Below, piece after piece: positions 8,529-17,101 of a stretch of DNA of 64,000 bases; the stretch's first letter is position 1; the number at the start of each line of letters is the position of its first letter. Made by a program: the position numbers and the translations under genes. This DNA comes from Oxalobacter paeniformigenes (lineage in GTDB: Bacteria; Pseudomonadota; Gammaproteobacteria; Burkholderiales; Burkholderiaceae_D), in assembly GCF_027158465.1 (NCBI RefSeq), contig NZ_JAMKYL010000007.1, positions 9,041 through 73,040 on the forward strand, read 5' to 3'. The notes below the pieces were generated by a model. It did no database searches. It was not told where the DNA came from and saw only the letters and a program-made list of their open reading frames with translations.

Positions 8529-10277
8529 ATGGCAAAAATGACTGCAGCCGAAGCGGCTGTCTATGTATTGGAAAAAGAAGGTGTTACCCAGTTGTTCGGT
8601 ATCCCGGGTGCCGGCATCAATCCTGTTTATGCGGCACTGAAAAAGCATGGCACCATGAAACATATTCTGGCGCGTCATGGCGAAGGTATCGCCCACATGG
8701 CTGAAGGCTATACCCGCGCCAAGCAGGGCAATATCGGGGTGGGTATCTGCACCTCGGGTCCTGCCGCCACCGACATGATTACCGGGCTTTATTCCGCCAT
8801 TGCCGATTCCACTCCGATTCTGGCGATTACGGGACAGGCTCCGCGTGCCAAGCTCTTCAAGGAAGATTTTCAGGCTGTCGATATCGAAAAGATCGCTGCT
8901 CCGGTAACCAAAATGGCTGTGACGGTTCGTGAACCGGCACTGGTGCCCTGGACGTTGCAGAAAGCTTTTTATCTGATGCGTACCGGTCGTCAGGGGCCTT
9001 GTCTGATCGATTTGCCACTGGACGTGCAGATGGGCGAGATTGAATTCGATCCGGATACCTATGCTCCACTGGAAGTCACCAAGCCACGTGCGACCCGTGC
9101 ACAGATCGAAAAGGCATTGGGTATGCTCAACGATGCCGAAAAACCGCTGATTATCGCGGGTGGCGGTGTCATTCTGGCCGATGCTTCCCCGTTGCTGGTC
9201 GAACTCGCAGAAATTCTTGGCGTACCGGTCGTCCCGACGCTGATGGGCTGGGGTTCCATTCCGGATGAACATGATCTGAATGCCGGTATGGTCGGTATCC
9301 AGACACATCACCGTTACGGCAATGCGTCTTTCCTCGCTTCGGATTTCATCATGGGTATCGGCAACCGCTGGGCCAACCGTCACACGGGAGGACTGGAAAC
9401 CTATACGCGTGGCCGCAAATTCGTTCATATCGATATTGAACCGACACAGCTGGGCAAGGTGTTTGCACCGGATTACGGTATCGTTTCCGATGCGAAGGCA
9501 GCGCTGGAACAGTTGGTCGAACTGGCCAAGGAATGGAAGGCAGCGGGCAAGCTCAAGGATCGTTCCGCATGGGCTGCGGAATGTCTCAAGCGCAAACGCA
9601 CCATGCTGCGTCGTACAGACTACGATGATGTCCCGATGAAGCCGCAGCGTGTCTATCAGGAAATGAACAATTTCTTTGGCAAGGATGTTCACTATGTGAC
9701 CGCGATCGGTCTGTCCCAGATCGGTGCTGCACAGCATCTGAAAGTCCAGCAGCCACGTGGATGGATCAACTGTGGACAGGCAGGTCCGCTGGGCTGGACG
9801 ATTCCGGCTGCACTTGGCGTTCGTGCCGCATTGCCGGATGCCGATATCGTTGCCCTGTCCGGTGACTTCGATTTCCAGTTCATGATCGAGGAACTGGCGG
9901 TCGGCGCACACTTCAAGCTGCCGTATATCCACATCGTGGTCAACAATTCGTATCTGGGGCTGATCCGTCAGGGTCAGCTGGGATTCAACAATCTGGATTA
10001 CTGTGTCCAGCTGTCTTTCGACAATATCAATTCGCCTGAAGTCGAAGGTTATGGTATCGACTTCGTCAAGGTGGCAGAGGGTCTCGGCTGCAAAGCCATT
10101 CGTGTTCACAAGCCGGATGAATTGATCCCTGCCTTCAAGAAAGCACGTGAATTGATGAAGGAATTCCAGGTACCGGTTGTTGTCGAAGCAATTCTGGAAA
10201 GAGTCACCAACATTCCGATGGGCGGAAACCTTGACCAGATCAATGAATTTGGCGGTGCCCTTGACGTTAACGAATAA
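8529..10277 (+). CDS. gcl: Glyoxylate carboligase
   Basis: A 582-residue ThDP enzyme that joins two glyoxylate to tartronate semialdehyde with loss of CO2. It follows the GCL/acetohydroxyacid-synthase pattern: N-terminal PYR domain, central FAD/DHAP domain (HIDIEPTQLG), and C-terminal PP domain with GDFDFQFMIEELAVG...NNSYLGL. Most ThDP enzymes have a catalytic Glu after RH near residue 51. The E. coli GCL has Val51, and this protein has Gly51 (LARHGEG), again without Glu. The ribosome-binding site is GGAGG before ATG 8529. It is first in an operon with hyi and glxR. Confidence 0.96.
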   Translation: MAKMTAAEAAVYVLEKEGVTQLFGIPGAGINPVYAALKKHGTMKHILARHGEGIAHMAEGYTRAKQGNIGVGICTSGPAATDMITGLYSAIADSTPILAITGQAPRAKLFKEDFQAVDIEKIAAPVTKMAVTVREPALVPWTLQKAFYLMRTGRQGPCLIDLPLDVQMGEIEFDPDTYAPLEVTKPRATRAQIEKALGMLNDAEKPLIIAGGGVILADASPLLVELAEILGVPVVPTLMGWGSIPDEHDLNAGMVGIQTHHRYGNASFLASDFIMGIGNRWANRHTGGLETYTRGRKFVHIDIEPTQLGKVFAPDYGIVSDAKAALEQLVELAKEWKAAGKLKDRSAWAAECLKRKRTMLRRTDYDDVPMKPQRVYQEMNNFFGKDVHYVTAIGLSQIGAAQHLKVQQPRGWINCGQAGPLGWTIPAALGVRAALPDADIVALSGDFDFQFMIEELAVGAHFKLPYIHIVVNNSYLGLIRQGQLGFNNLDYCVQLSFDNINSPEVEGYGIDFVKVAEGLGCKAIRVHKPDELIPAFKKARELMKEFQVPVVVEAILERVTNIPMGGNLDQINEFGGALDVNE

Positions 10278-10294
10278 AAAAGAGGAGATGAACG

Positions 10295-11077
10295 ATGCCA
10301 AAAATGGCTGCCAATCTGTCCATGCTGTTTAATGAAGTTCCCTTCATGGACCGTTTTGATGCTGCTGCCAAAGCAGGTTTCAAAGGAGTCGAATTCCTTT
10401 TCCCATATGCATACAATCTGGATGAACTGCAGGAAAAACTGCAGAAAAACAATCTGGAACTGGTACTGCACAATTTGCCGGCCGGCAACTGGGAAGCAGG
10501 TGACCGTGGTATCGCCTGCCATCCGGATCGTGTAGGCGAATTCCAGGATGGCGTCGGTATCGCTATCAATGCGGCCAAGAAACTGGGCGTCAAACAGGTG
10601 AACTGTCTTTCCGGTCCGGTATTGCCGGGTGTTTCCGAAGACAAGTTGCGCGCTACGTTTGTCGACAACCTGAAATTCGCTGCAGCCAAACTGAAAGCGG
10701 AAGGTATTCGTCTGGTTACCGAACCGGTCAATACGATCGATATGAAAAACGCCTATCTGAATCGCACGCAGCAGGCTGTGGATATCATTCGTGACGTCGG
10801 TTCCGACAACCTGTTCATCCAGTACGACATTTACCACATGCAGCGTATGGAAGGTGAACTGGCCAACACGATCCAGGCCAATTTGCCGCTGATCAAGCAC
10901 ATGCAGCTTGCTGACAATCCGAAGCGCAATGAACCGGGTACGGGTGAAATCAATTACCACTTCCTGTTCAAGTTCATCGACGATATCGGCTATGACGGCT
11001 GGATCGGTTGCGAATACCGTCCGAAGACCACGACGGTTGAAGGCCTGGGCTGGCTCAAGGAATACAACGTCAAATAA
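10295..11077 (+). CDS. hyi: Hydroxypyruvate isomerase
   Basis: A 260-residue sugar-phosphate-isomerase-type TIM barrel that interconverts hydroxypyruvate and tartronate semialdehyde. It starts with AANLSMLFNE and has GVEFLFPYAY near residue 35, VTEPVNTID in the middle, QYDIYHMQRMEG with metal ligands, and a GEINYHFLF...GWIGCEYRP C-terminus typical of Hyi. It starts 17 bases after gcl with AGAGGAG upstream, so the two genes are co-transcribed. Confidence 0.95.
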   Translation: MPKMAANLSMLFNEVPFMDRFDAAAKAGFKGVEFLFPYAYNLDELQEKLQKNNLELVLHNLPAGNWEAGDRGIACHPDRVGEFQDGVGIAINAAKKLGVKQVNCLSGPVLPGVSEDKLRATFVDNLKFAAAKLKAEGIRLVTEPVNTIDMKNAYLNRTQQAVDIIRDVGSDNLFIQYDIYHMQRMEGELANTIQANLPLIKHMQLADNPKRNEPGTGEINYHFLFKFIDDIGYDGWIGCEYRPKTTTVEGLGWLKEYNVK

Positions 11078-11113
11078 TTGGATATAGCAAAACGAGATAA
11101 CTGGAGATAAACA

Positions 11114-12004
11114 ATGGCAAATATTGGTTTTATTGGTTTGGGTATCATGGGTGTGCCGATGGCCACCAACCTGCAGCAAAAGGGTGGACACAAGCTGTTC
11201 GTCAATGACAAAAAGACACCACCGGCAGCATTGCTCGACGGTGGTGCAAAGGCTTGCGCCAATGGTGCCGAAGTTGCCAAGCAGTCCGATATCATCTTCA
11301 TCATGGTTCCGGATACGCCGGACGTCGAAGCAGTCCTGTTCGGCGAAAACGGTGTGGCACAGGGTCTGAGCGCAGGCAAGATCGTTGTCGACATGAGCTC
11401 GATCTCCCCGATCGCCACCAAGGAATTTGCCAAGAAGATCAACGATCTCGGCTGCGAATATCTGGACGCACCGGTTTCCGGCGGTGAAGTCGGCGCCAAG
11501 GCAGGTTCCCTGACCATCATGGTTGGTGGCAAGGAAGAAACCTTCAACAAGGTCAAACCGATGTTCGAACTGATGGGCCAGAACATCACGCTGGTCGGCG
11601 GCAACGGTGACGGTCAGACCACCAAGGTAGCCAACCAGATTATCGTCGCACTGAACATTCAGGCGGTTGCCGAAGCATTGCTGTTCGCTTCCAAGGCAGG
11701 TGCCGATCCGGCCAAGGTCCGTCAGGCGCTGATGGGCGGTTTCGCTTCTTCCCGTATTCTGGAAGTTCATGGCGAACGCATGATCAAACGTACTTTCAAT
11801 CCTGGCTTCAGAATCAATCTGCATCAGAAAGATCTGAATCTGGCTCTGCAAGGCGCCAAATCGCTGGGTATCTCCCTGCCGAATACCGCAACCGCTCAGG
11901 AACTGATGAATGCCTGTGCTGCAAACGGTTTGTCCGGCATGGATCATTCCGCTCTGTGCCGTGCAGTGGAAATCATGTCTGCTCACGAAATTGCCAAGGC
12001 TTGA
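11114..12004 (+). CDS. glxR: Tartronate semialdehyde reductase (2-hydroxy-3-oxopropionate reductase)
   Basis: A 296-residue beta-hydroxyacid dehydrogenase that reduces tartronate semialdehyde to D-glycerate. The N-terminal Rossmann fingerprint is GFIGLGIMGVPMATN. The substrate-binding DAPVSGGEVGAKAGSLTIMVGG and the lysine-bearing TTKVANQIIV helix follow, then the all-helical dimerisation domain. It is third in the gcl operon, starting 36 bases after hyi with GGAG upstream. Confidence 0.95.
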   Translation: MANIGFIGLGIMGVPMATNLQQKGGHKLFVNDKKTPPAALLDGGAKACANGAEVAKQSDIIFIMVPDTPDVEAVLFGENGVAQGLSAGKIVVDMSSISPIATKEFAKKINDLGCEYLDAPVSGGEVGAKAGSLTIMVGGKEETFNKVKPMFELMGQNITLVGGNGDGQTTKVANQIIVALNIQAVAEALLFASKAGADPAKVRQALMGGFASSRILEVHGERMIKRTFNPGFRINLHQKDLNLALQGAKSLGISLPNTATAQELMNACAANGLSGMDHSALCRAVEIMSAHEIAKA

Positions 12005-12161
12005 GACCGGCATTCCGGTAATTTTATCCGGTGAAAGCATTACGCTTTCACCGGGTTCATGTGACTTGAAACCATCAAAGAGGATACGGAGTGAATTCGC
12101 TGTAATGCGAATTTATCGAGCTTGTCCGATTTGATGGTTTTTTTATTCAGGATTGATTGTG

Positions 12162-13433
12162 ATGACGCCTATCGAAAATCCCAGACAGTTTTTGCTGGAC
12201 CTGTATTCCAGCGCGATTTCCGCAGTCAGTGCTGCGAAGTGCCTGCCACAATTTTTGCCGAAACCCCAGCCGGGTGGCCGAACGATCGTGATCGGCGCAG
12301 GCAAGGGGGCTGCCGCCATGGCCAAGGCAGTGGAAGATCACTGGCATGGCGATCTTTCCGGACTGGTCGTGACGCGCTATGAGCATGGTCTTGAATGCAA
12401 GCATATCGAAGTGGTCGAGGCTTCGCATCCGGTACCGGATGCCGCAGGCCGTGATGCGGCACGACGTATGCTGGAAATGGTTCAGGGGCTGACGGAAAAG
12501 GATTTGGTGCTTTGTCTGATTTCGGGCGGCGGTTCGGCATTGCTGGCGCTGCCAGCCAAAAACATCAGTCTTGAAGAAAAACAGCAAATCAATCGCCAGC
12601 TGTTGCGAAGCGGGGCCAGCATTTCGGAAATGAATTGCGTCCGGAAGCATTTGTCGGATATCAAAGGGGGGCGACTGGCGCTGGCTTGTGCACCTGCCAA
12701 GGTTGTGACGCTGATGATTTCCGACATTCCGGGGGATGATCCGGGCATTATCGCCAGTGGCCCGACTTTGCCTGATCCGACGACATGTGAAGATGCACTG
12801 GCGATTCTGGAGAAATACCAGATCGATGTTCCTGCGAATGTGCGCGAGCATCTCGCCTCAGGCGAGGGGGAAACACCCAAACCGGGCGATGTCCGTTTTG
12901 CACGTAACGAGAGCCATATTATCGCGACAGCACAGGATGCACTGGAAGCTGCTGCGACTGTGGCGCGTGAAAACGGTGTGACGCCTTATATTCTGTCGGA
13001 TTGTATCGAAGGTGAAGCACGTGATATTGCGCTGATGCATGCTGCGATGGCCAGACAGGTCGTCGAGCGCGACCAGCCGTTTGCCAAACCGTGCGTCATC
13101 ATATCGGGCGGTGAAACGACGGTGACGGTGCGTGGAAATGGACGTGGTGGCAGAAATGCGGAATTTCTGTTGGGTTTTGCCATTGCCATGGACGGGTTGC
13201 CGGGTGTGTATGCCATTGCTTGCGATACGGACGGTATCGACGGGTCAGAAGACAATGCCGGCGCGGTTTATCTGCCGGATTCGATCGCACGCGCTACAAA
13301 CAAGGGAATACGTGCTCGCAAGATGCTGGAGAACAACGATGGATACGGTTTTTTCAGCGCACTGGATGACCTTGTCGTGACAGGGCCGTCAAGAACGAAT
13401 GTCAATGATTTTCGCGCCATACTGATTGTTTGA
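12162..13433 (+). CDS. ttuD: Glycerate 2-kinase (TtuD/GckA type)
   Basis: A 423-residue DUF4147/MOFRL-family kinase that phosphorylates D-glycerate, giving 2-phosphoglycerate in characterised members. It has IGAGKGAAAMA near the N-terminus, LCLISGGGSALL, the ISDIPGDDPGIIASGPT phosphate-binding stretch, and the C-terminal ISGGETTVTVRGNGRGGRN MOFRL motif. ATG 12162 is preferred: the in-frame TTG at 12153 would sit directly on the AGG of the ribosome-binding site. It follows glxR by 157 bases and precedes pyk by 17. Confidence 0.93.
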   Translation: MTPIENPRQFLLDLYSSAISAVSAAKCLPQFLPKPQPGGRTIVIGAGKGAAAMAKAVEDHWHGDLSGLVVTRYEHGLECKHIEVVEASHPVPDAAGRDAARRMLEMVQGLTEKDLVLCLISGGGSALLALPAKNISLEEKQQINRQLLRSGASISEMNCVRKHLSDIKGGRLALACAPAKVVTLMISDIPGDDPGIIASGPTLPDPTTCEDALAILEKYQIDVPANVREHLASGEGETPKPGDVRFARNESHIIATAQDALEAAATVARENGVTPYILSDCIEGEARDIALMHAAMARQVVERDQPFAKPCVIISGGETTVTVRGNGRGGRNAEFLLGFAIAMDGLPGVYAIACDTDGIDGSEDNAGAVYLPDSIARATNKGIRARKMLENNDGYGFFSALDDLVVTGPSRTNVNDFRAILIV

Positions 13434-13450
13434 GAAAGGCAAGGAAAAAT

Positions 13451-14875
13451 ATGCGACGTCAACGTAAAGCAAAGATCGTAGCGACACTGGGGCCAGCCAG
13501 TTCGACAAAGGAAATGATTCTGGCTTTGTTCGAGGCGGGTGTCGATGTGTTCCGGTTCAATTTCAGCCACGGTACCCAGGATGATCACCGTGCACGGCAC
13601 GAAGCGGTTCGTGAAGTGGAACGTCTGGTCGGGCGGCCGATTGCGATTCTGGCAGATCTTCAGGGGCCCAAGTTGCGTATCGGCAAGTTCGCCAATGGCA
13701 AGGTACAGTTGAAAACCGGTGCAGAATTTGTGTTTGATCGCGATACGGCTGAAGGCAATGAAAGTCGAGTCAATTTGCCGCATCCGGAATTGTTCGGCGT
13801 GATGGAAGAAGGACATTCCATATCACTGGACGATGGCAAGCTCAGAATGAAAGTCATCAGGAGCACGAAGGATGAAATACGCACGAGGATCGTGACAGGA
13901 GGCCCCCTGTCTGACCGGAAAGGGGTCAATGTTCCCGATGTTGTTTTGCCGATACCTATTCTGACGGAAAAGGACCGGCGCGATCTGGAATTTGCGCTGT
14001 CGCTGGGTGTCGACTGGGTTGCTTTGTCGTTCGTGCAGCGTCCGGAGGATCTGGTCGAAGCACGTCGCCTGATTGCCGGCAGAGCCGGATTGATGACGAA
14101 ACTGGAAAAACCGGCTGCGCTGGACCATCTGGACGAAATCGTGAAGGCTTCCGATTCTGTTATGGTCGCTCGCGGCGATCTGGGTGTCGAATTGCCGCCT
14201 GAAAAAGTGCCCGGGGCGCAGAAAAGGATATTGCGTGCCTGCCGCTTGTACGGAAAACCGAGTATCGTTGCGACCCAGATGCTGGAATCCATGATCGTGT
14301 CTCCAACGCCGACACGTGCGGAAGCATCCGATGTGGCCAGTGCGGTTTACGATGGGGCCGATGCCGTCATGCTGTCGGCAGAATCGGCCAGTGGCGCATA
14401 TCCGGTTCAGGCTGTATCCATTATGGATCGGATTATCGGTGAAGTCGAAAGCGATCCGTTTTATCCGAAAATGATCAATGTACAGCATGAAATTGCTGTT
14501 CCGTCGAAAAGCGATGCAATATGCTCGGCATTGAAAACGGTTTCGCAAATGGTTGGTGCAGTGGTCAATGTGACCTATACCGATTCGGGCAATACCAGTT
14601 TGCGTGCAGCACGCGAAAGGCCAGTGGCGCCGATTCTGAGTATTACGCCGCACCTTTCGACAGCCAGACGGCTGGCACTGGCATGGGGTGTGCATTCCAC
14701 GGTGATCGATCATGATGTCAAGGATGTCGATGAAATGGTCGATGCGGCATGCAGAACAGCCTATTCGGAAGGATTCGCACAGGAGGGCGACCAGCTTGCT
14801 ATCGTTGCCGGGATGCCGTTCGGGCAGCCTGGTACAACCAATCTGTTGCGGGTAGCCGAAATCGGCAAGCAATAA
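13451..14875 (+). CDS. pyk: Pyruvate kinase
   Basis: A 474-residue enzyme converting phosphoenolpyruvate and ADP to pyruvate and ATP. It starts KAKIVATLGPAS and has FRFNFSHG, ADLQGPKLRIG, the MTKLEKPAALDHLDEI active-site lysine and Glu, VMVARGDLGVELPPEKVP and the substrate helix PSIVATQMLESMI. ATG 13451 has AAGGAAA upstream; the in-frame TTG at 13430 overlaps glycerate kinase and is unlikely. Placement after glycerate kinase is typical of betaproteobacteria, where it finishes glyoxylate assimilation to pyruvate. Confidence 0.95.
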   Translation: MRRQRKAKIVATLGPASSTKEMILALFEAGVDVFRFNFSHGTQDDHRARHEAVREVERLVGRPIAILADLQGPKLRIGKFANGKVQLKTGAEFVFDRDTAEGNESRVNLPHPELFGVMEEGHSISLDDGKLRMKVIRSTKDEIRTRIVTGGPLSDRKGVNVPDVVLPIPILTEKDRRDLEFALSLGVDWVALSFVQRPEDLVEARRLIAGRAGLMTKLEKPAALDHLDEIVKASDSVMVARGDLGVELPPEKVPGAQKRILRACRLYGKPSIVATQMLESMIVSPTPTRAEASDVASAVYDGADAVMLSAESASGAYPVQAVSIMDRIIGEVESDPFYPKMINVQHEIAVPSKSDAICSALKTVSQMVGAVVNVTYTDSGNTSLRAARERPVAPILSITPHLSTARRLALAWGVHSTVIDHDVKDVDEMVDAACRTAYSEGFAQEGDQLAIVAGMPFGQPGTTNLLRVAEIGKQ

Positions 14876-14893
14876 GCGGGTTGCAGAGATCGA

Positions 14894-14920
14894 ACAGGGC
14901 CTTGGGGCCCTGTTTTTTTA
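14894..14920 (+). terminator. Intrinsic terminator after pyk
   Basis: ACAGGGCC (14894-14901) pairs with GGCCCTGT (14906-14913) around a TTGG loop, followed by a T7 run. It closes the glyoxylate operon. Confidence 0.92.
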
Positions 14921-14972
14921 TGTGTATCGTATGGATCGATATTTTCATAAAAGGCTGAACAGGAGAACAGAT

Positions 14973-15374
14973 ATGAGTGAAGAAAACAGGCATCTGGAAG
15001 AAGGTATGTCGGAAACTATGGTTGTGACGGTTTCTGAGAAGCAGACAGCGCGTTATCTCGGTAGCGGGAAAAGCGACATACTGGCGACACCTGCGCTGGT
15101 CGCACTGATGGAAGCGGTTTCACAGCGTATCGTGGAACGGGGAGTACCGGCCGATTGCGAGTCTATCGGAACGGCTATTGAGTTGCAGCATGATGCCATG
15201 ACACCGATCGGATCCGAAGTGGAAGTGTGTGCGGTTTTGCGACGGATAGAGGGCAAGGAGTTGTCTTTCGAGATCAGTGCGTCGGATGCGTCGGGAAGCA
15301 TTGCGAAGGGGCATCATAAACGTGTTGTGACAAGAACCGCGATCCTGAAAAGACTGCTGCGAAAGAAGAAGTAA
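14973..15374 (+). CDS. Hotdog-fold thioesterase, fluoroacetyl-CoA thioesterase (FlK)-like
   Basis: A 133-residue single hotdog domain. It has SDILATPALVALMEAVSQ at residues 35-55, matching the Thr/Glu-bearing segment of FlK-type thioesterases, then IGTAIELQHDAMTPIG with the conserved His, and a basic C-terminus (LKRLLRKKK). The family hydrolyses short acyl-CoA thioesters; the substrate here is unknown. ATG 14973 has AGGAGA upstream and was chosen over ATG 14922, which lies close behind the pyk terminator. Its location beside an oxalate-CoA module suggests clearing of unwanted short acyl-CoA, but that is inference. Confidence 0.75.
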   Translation: MSEENRHLEEGMSETMVVTVSEKQTARYLGSGKSDILATPALVALMEAVSQRIVERGVPADCESIGTAIELQHDAMTPIGSEVEVCAVLRRIEGKELSFEISASDASGSIAKGHHKRVVTRTAILKRLLRKKK

Positions 15375-15472
15375 GGTAAAAATCCTCTTTTTTCATGCGG
15401 TTATCGTGCACTTTTCGTACCGTATGTAACCAGTATGGACGTTGTCACAAAGTGGAGATAAAAAATCTAATC

Positions 15473-15514
15473 TTGACCGAGGTCATGGTCAGCAAAAAAT
15501 TGTTCTCGCACAAT
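15473..15514 (+). promoter_or_regulatory. FNR-type box with class II -10 spacing upstream of the OFA antiporter
   Basis: TTGAC (15473-15477), CGAG, GTCAT (15482-15486) is a near-palindromic FNR-like box. CACAAT (15509-15514) is a 4/6 match to the -10 hexamer, and its centre is 32 bp from the box centre, as in class II FNR promoters. The predicted leader is about 135 bases. This is sequence reading only. Confidence 0.5.
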
Positions 15515-15656
15515 AGTCGGGCAATCAGGTAAAAAAGTTACGCACACAGTAATTTTTTTACTGCTATTGGTAAGAAGTGCATAGTCAAAAAAAACAAGCG
15601 GGGGCTAACATCCGCAATGACCATGTTTGTAGTAATCATTAAAGGAGAGTAGATCT

Positions 15657-16949
15657 ATGGCTACACAAGAAAGGTACCCTAATCGGTGGGTGCAGCTAGT
15701 TCTGGGGATTGTCTGTATGGCGACGGTCGCGAACTGCCAGTATGGCTGGACGCTGTTCGTTGCTCCGATCGAGGACAAGTATCACTGGGCCCGTACGGCT
15801 ATTCAGTTGTCGTTTACCATCTTCCTGTTCTTTGAAACCTGGCTGGTGCCTATCGAAGGTTGGGCAGTGGATAAATTCGGCCCGCGTCCGGTCATTATCT
15901 TCGGTGCCATTCTGGTGACAATCGGGTGGATTATCTGTTCGTATGCATCCAGCCTGGGTGTTCTGTACTTCGCGCAGATCCTGACGGGTGCTGGCGCCGG
16001 TGCTGTTTACGGTACCTGTTCCGGTAACTCGCTGAAATGGTTCCCGGACAAACGTGGTCTGGCTGCCGGTGCAACCGCTGCCGGTTTCGGTGGTGGCGCT
16101 GCTATCACGGTTATTCCGGTTGCGAACATGATCAATGCTTCCGGCTATGAGCAGGCATTCTTCGTCTTCGGTATTGTCCAGGGTATCATCATTACCGCTT
16201 GCGCACTGTTCATGCCTCGTGCAAAACTGCCGCCTGGAACCAAGGCTGTTCCTCGCGTCATTTCTTCCAAGAAGAACTACAATCCTGCACAGATCGTCAG
16301 AGAACCTCTGTTCTGGCTCATCTACATCTGCTTCGTCGGTGTTGCTTCCGGCGGTATTATGGCAACGGCATCCTTCGGCCCGGTTTCCCGCGACTATGGT
16401 CTCGACAAGATTCCGGTCACCTGCCTGGGTGTTACCCTGCCACTGTTGACGATGGCAATGTCTATCGACAATATCTGTAACGGTGCAACCCGTCCTATCA
16501 TGGGTTACCTCTCCGACCGTTTCGGCCGTGAAAACCTGATGTTCGTAGTGTTCATGGGTGAAGCGCTGGCTTTGCTGGGTCTGGTCTTCTGGGGCCGTAC
16601 TCCGATCGGCTTCATGTTCTTCGCTGCTATGACGTTCGCATGCTGGGGTGAAATCTTCTCGCTGTTCCCGTCCATGTGTGCCGACACGTTCGGTAGCGCG
16701 AATGCTGCAGGTAATGCCGGTACACTGTACACCGCAAAAGGTACTTCTTCCCTGATCGTTCCGCTGGCTGCCGGTCTGGCTAAAGGCGGTAACTGGAACC
16801 GTACCTTCATTCTGTCGGCATGCGTTGCAGCGACCTGCTCCTGCTTGGCGTTCTTCGTCCTGAAACCATGGCGCAGACGCTTCATCGAAAACAACAACAA
16901 GGAAATCGAAGCTCAGGAAGCAGCAGCTGCCGCTGCAGCCTCCAAGTAA
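15657..16949 (+). CDS. OFA-family oxalate/formate antiporter (OxlT paralogue)
   Basis: A 430-residue, 12-segment major facilitator of the inner membrane. Loop motifs DKFGPRP (2-3) and SDRFGR (8-9) are present. The two charged residues essential in Oxalobacter OxlT (Arg272 and Lys355) align with R279 (NGATRPIMGY) and K361 (TAKGTSS), so exchange of a dicarboxylate such as oxalate for formate is likely. The sequence differs clearly from the classical OxlT as I recall it, so this is a paralogue and its exact substrates are unproven. The C-terminal tail ends in an alanine run. AAAGGAGAG precedes the start. The FNR-type box lies about 180 bases upstream and a terminator follows. Confidence 0.88.
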   Translation: MATQERYPNRWVQLVLGIVCMATVANCQYGWTLFVAPIEDKYHWARTAIQLSFTIFLFFETWLVPIEGWAVDKFGPRPVIIFGAILVTIGWIICSYASSLGVLYFAQILTGAGAGAVYGTCSGNSLKWFPDKRGLAAGATAAGFGGGAAITVIPVANMINASGYEQAFFVFGIVQGIIITACALFMPRAKLPPGTKAVPRVISSKKNYNPAQIVREPLFWLIYICFVGVASGGIMATASFGPVSRDYGLDKIPVTCLGVTLPLLTMAMSIDNICNGATRPIMGYLSDRFGRENLMFVVFMGEALALLGLVFWGRTPIGFMFFAAMTFACWGEIFSLFPSMCADTFGSANAAGNAGTLYTAKGTSSLIVPLAAGLAKGGNWNRTFILSACVAATCSCLAFFVLKPWRRRFIENNNKEIEAQEAAAAAAASK

Positions 16950-17010
16950 TTCGGAACGAAACCGGGGCGAATGCTCCGGTTTCTCCGGAAGCTGGAATTT
17001 CCGCAAAACA

Positions 17011-17044
17011 AAAAAGGCAACATCACAAGATGTTGCCTTTTTCT
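17011..17044. terminator. Bidirectional terminator between antiporter and Crp/FNR genes
   Basis: AAAAAGGCAACATC (17011-17024) pairs perfectly with GATGTTGCCTTTTT (17029-17042) around ACAA, so it has a T run on either strand. It separates two converging genes. Confidence 0.95.
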
Positions 17045-17101
17045 TTTCTGTGAATCGCAGGCTGTCAGAGAAAGATCATGCTGACGGCAGAATGAAAACG
17101 T

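Noticed and set aside
8511..12040. Two long minus-strand open frames opposite gcl, hyi and glxR
   Set aside because: Same antisense effect; the plus-strand proteins are unambiguous.
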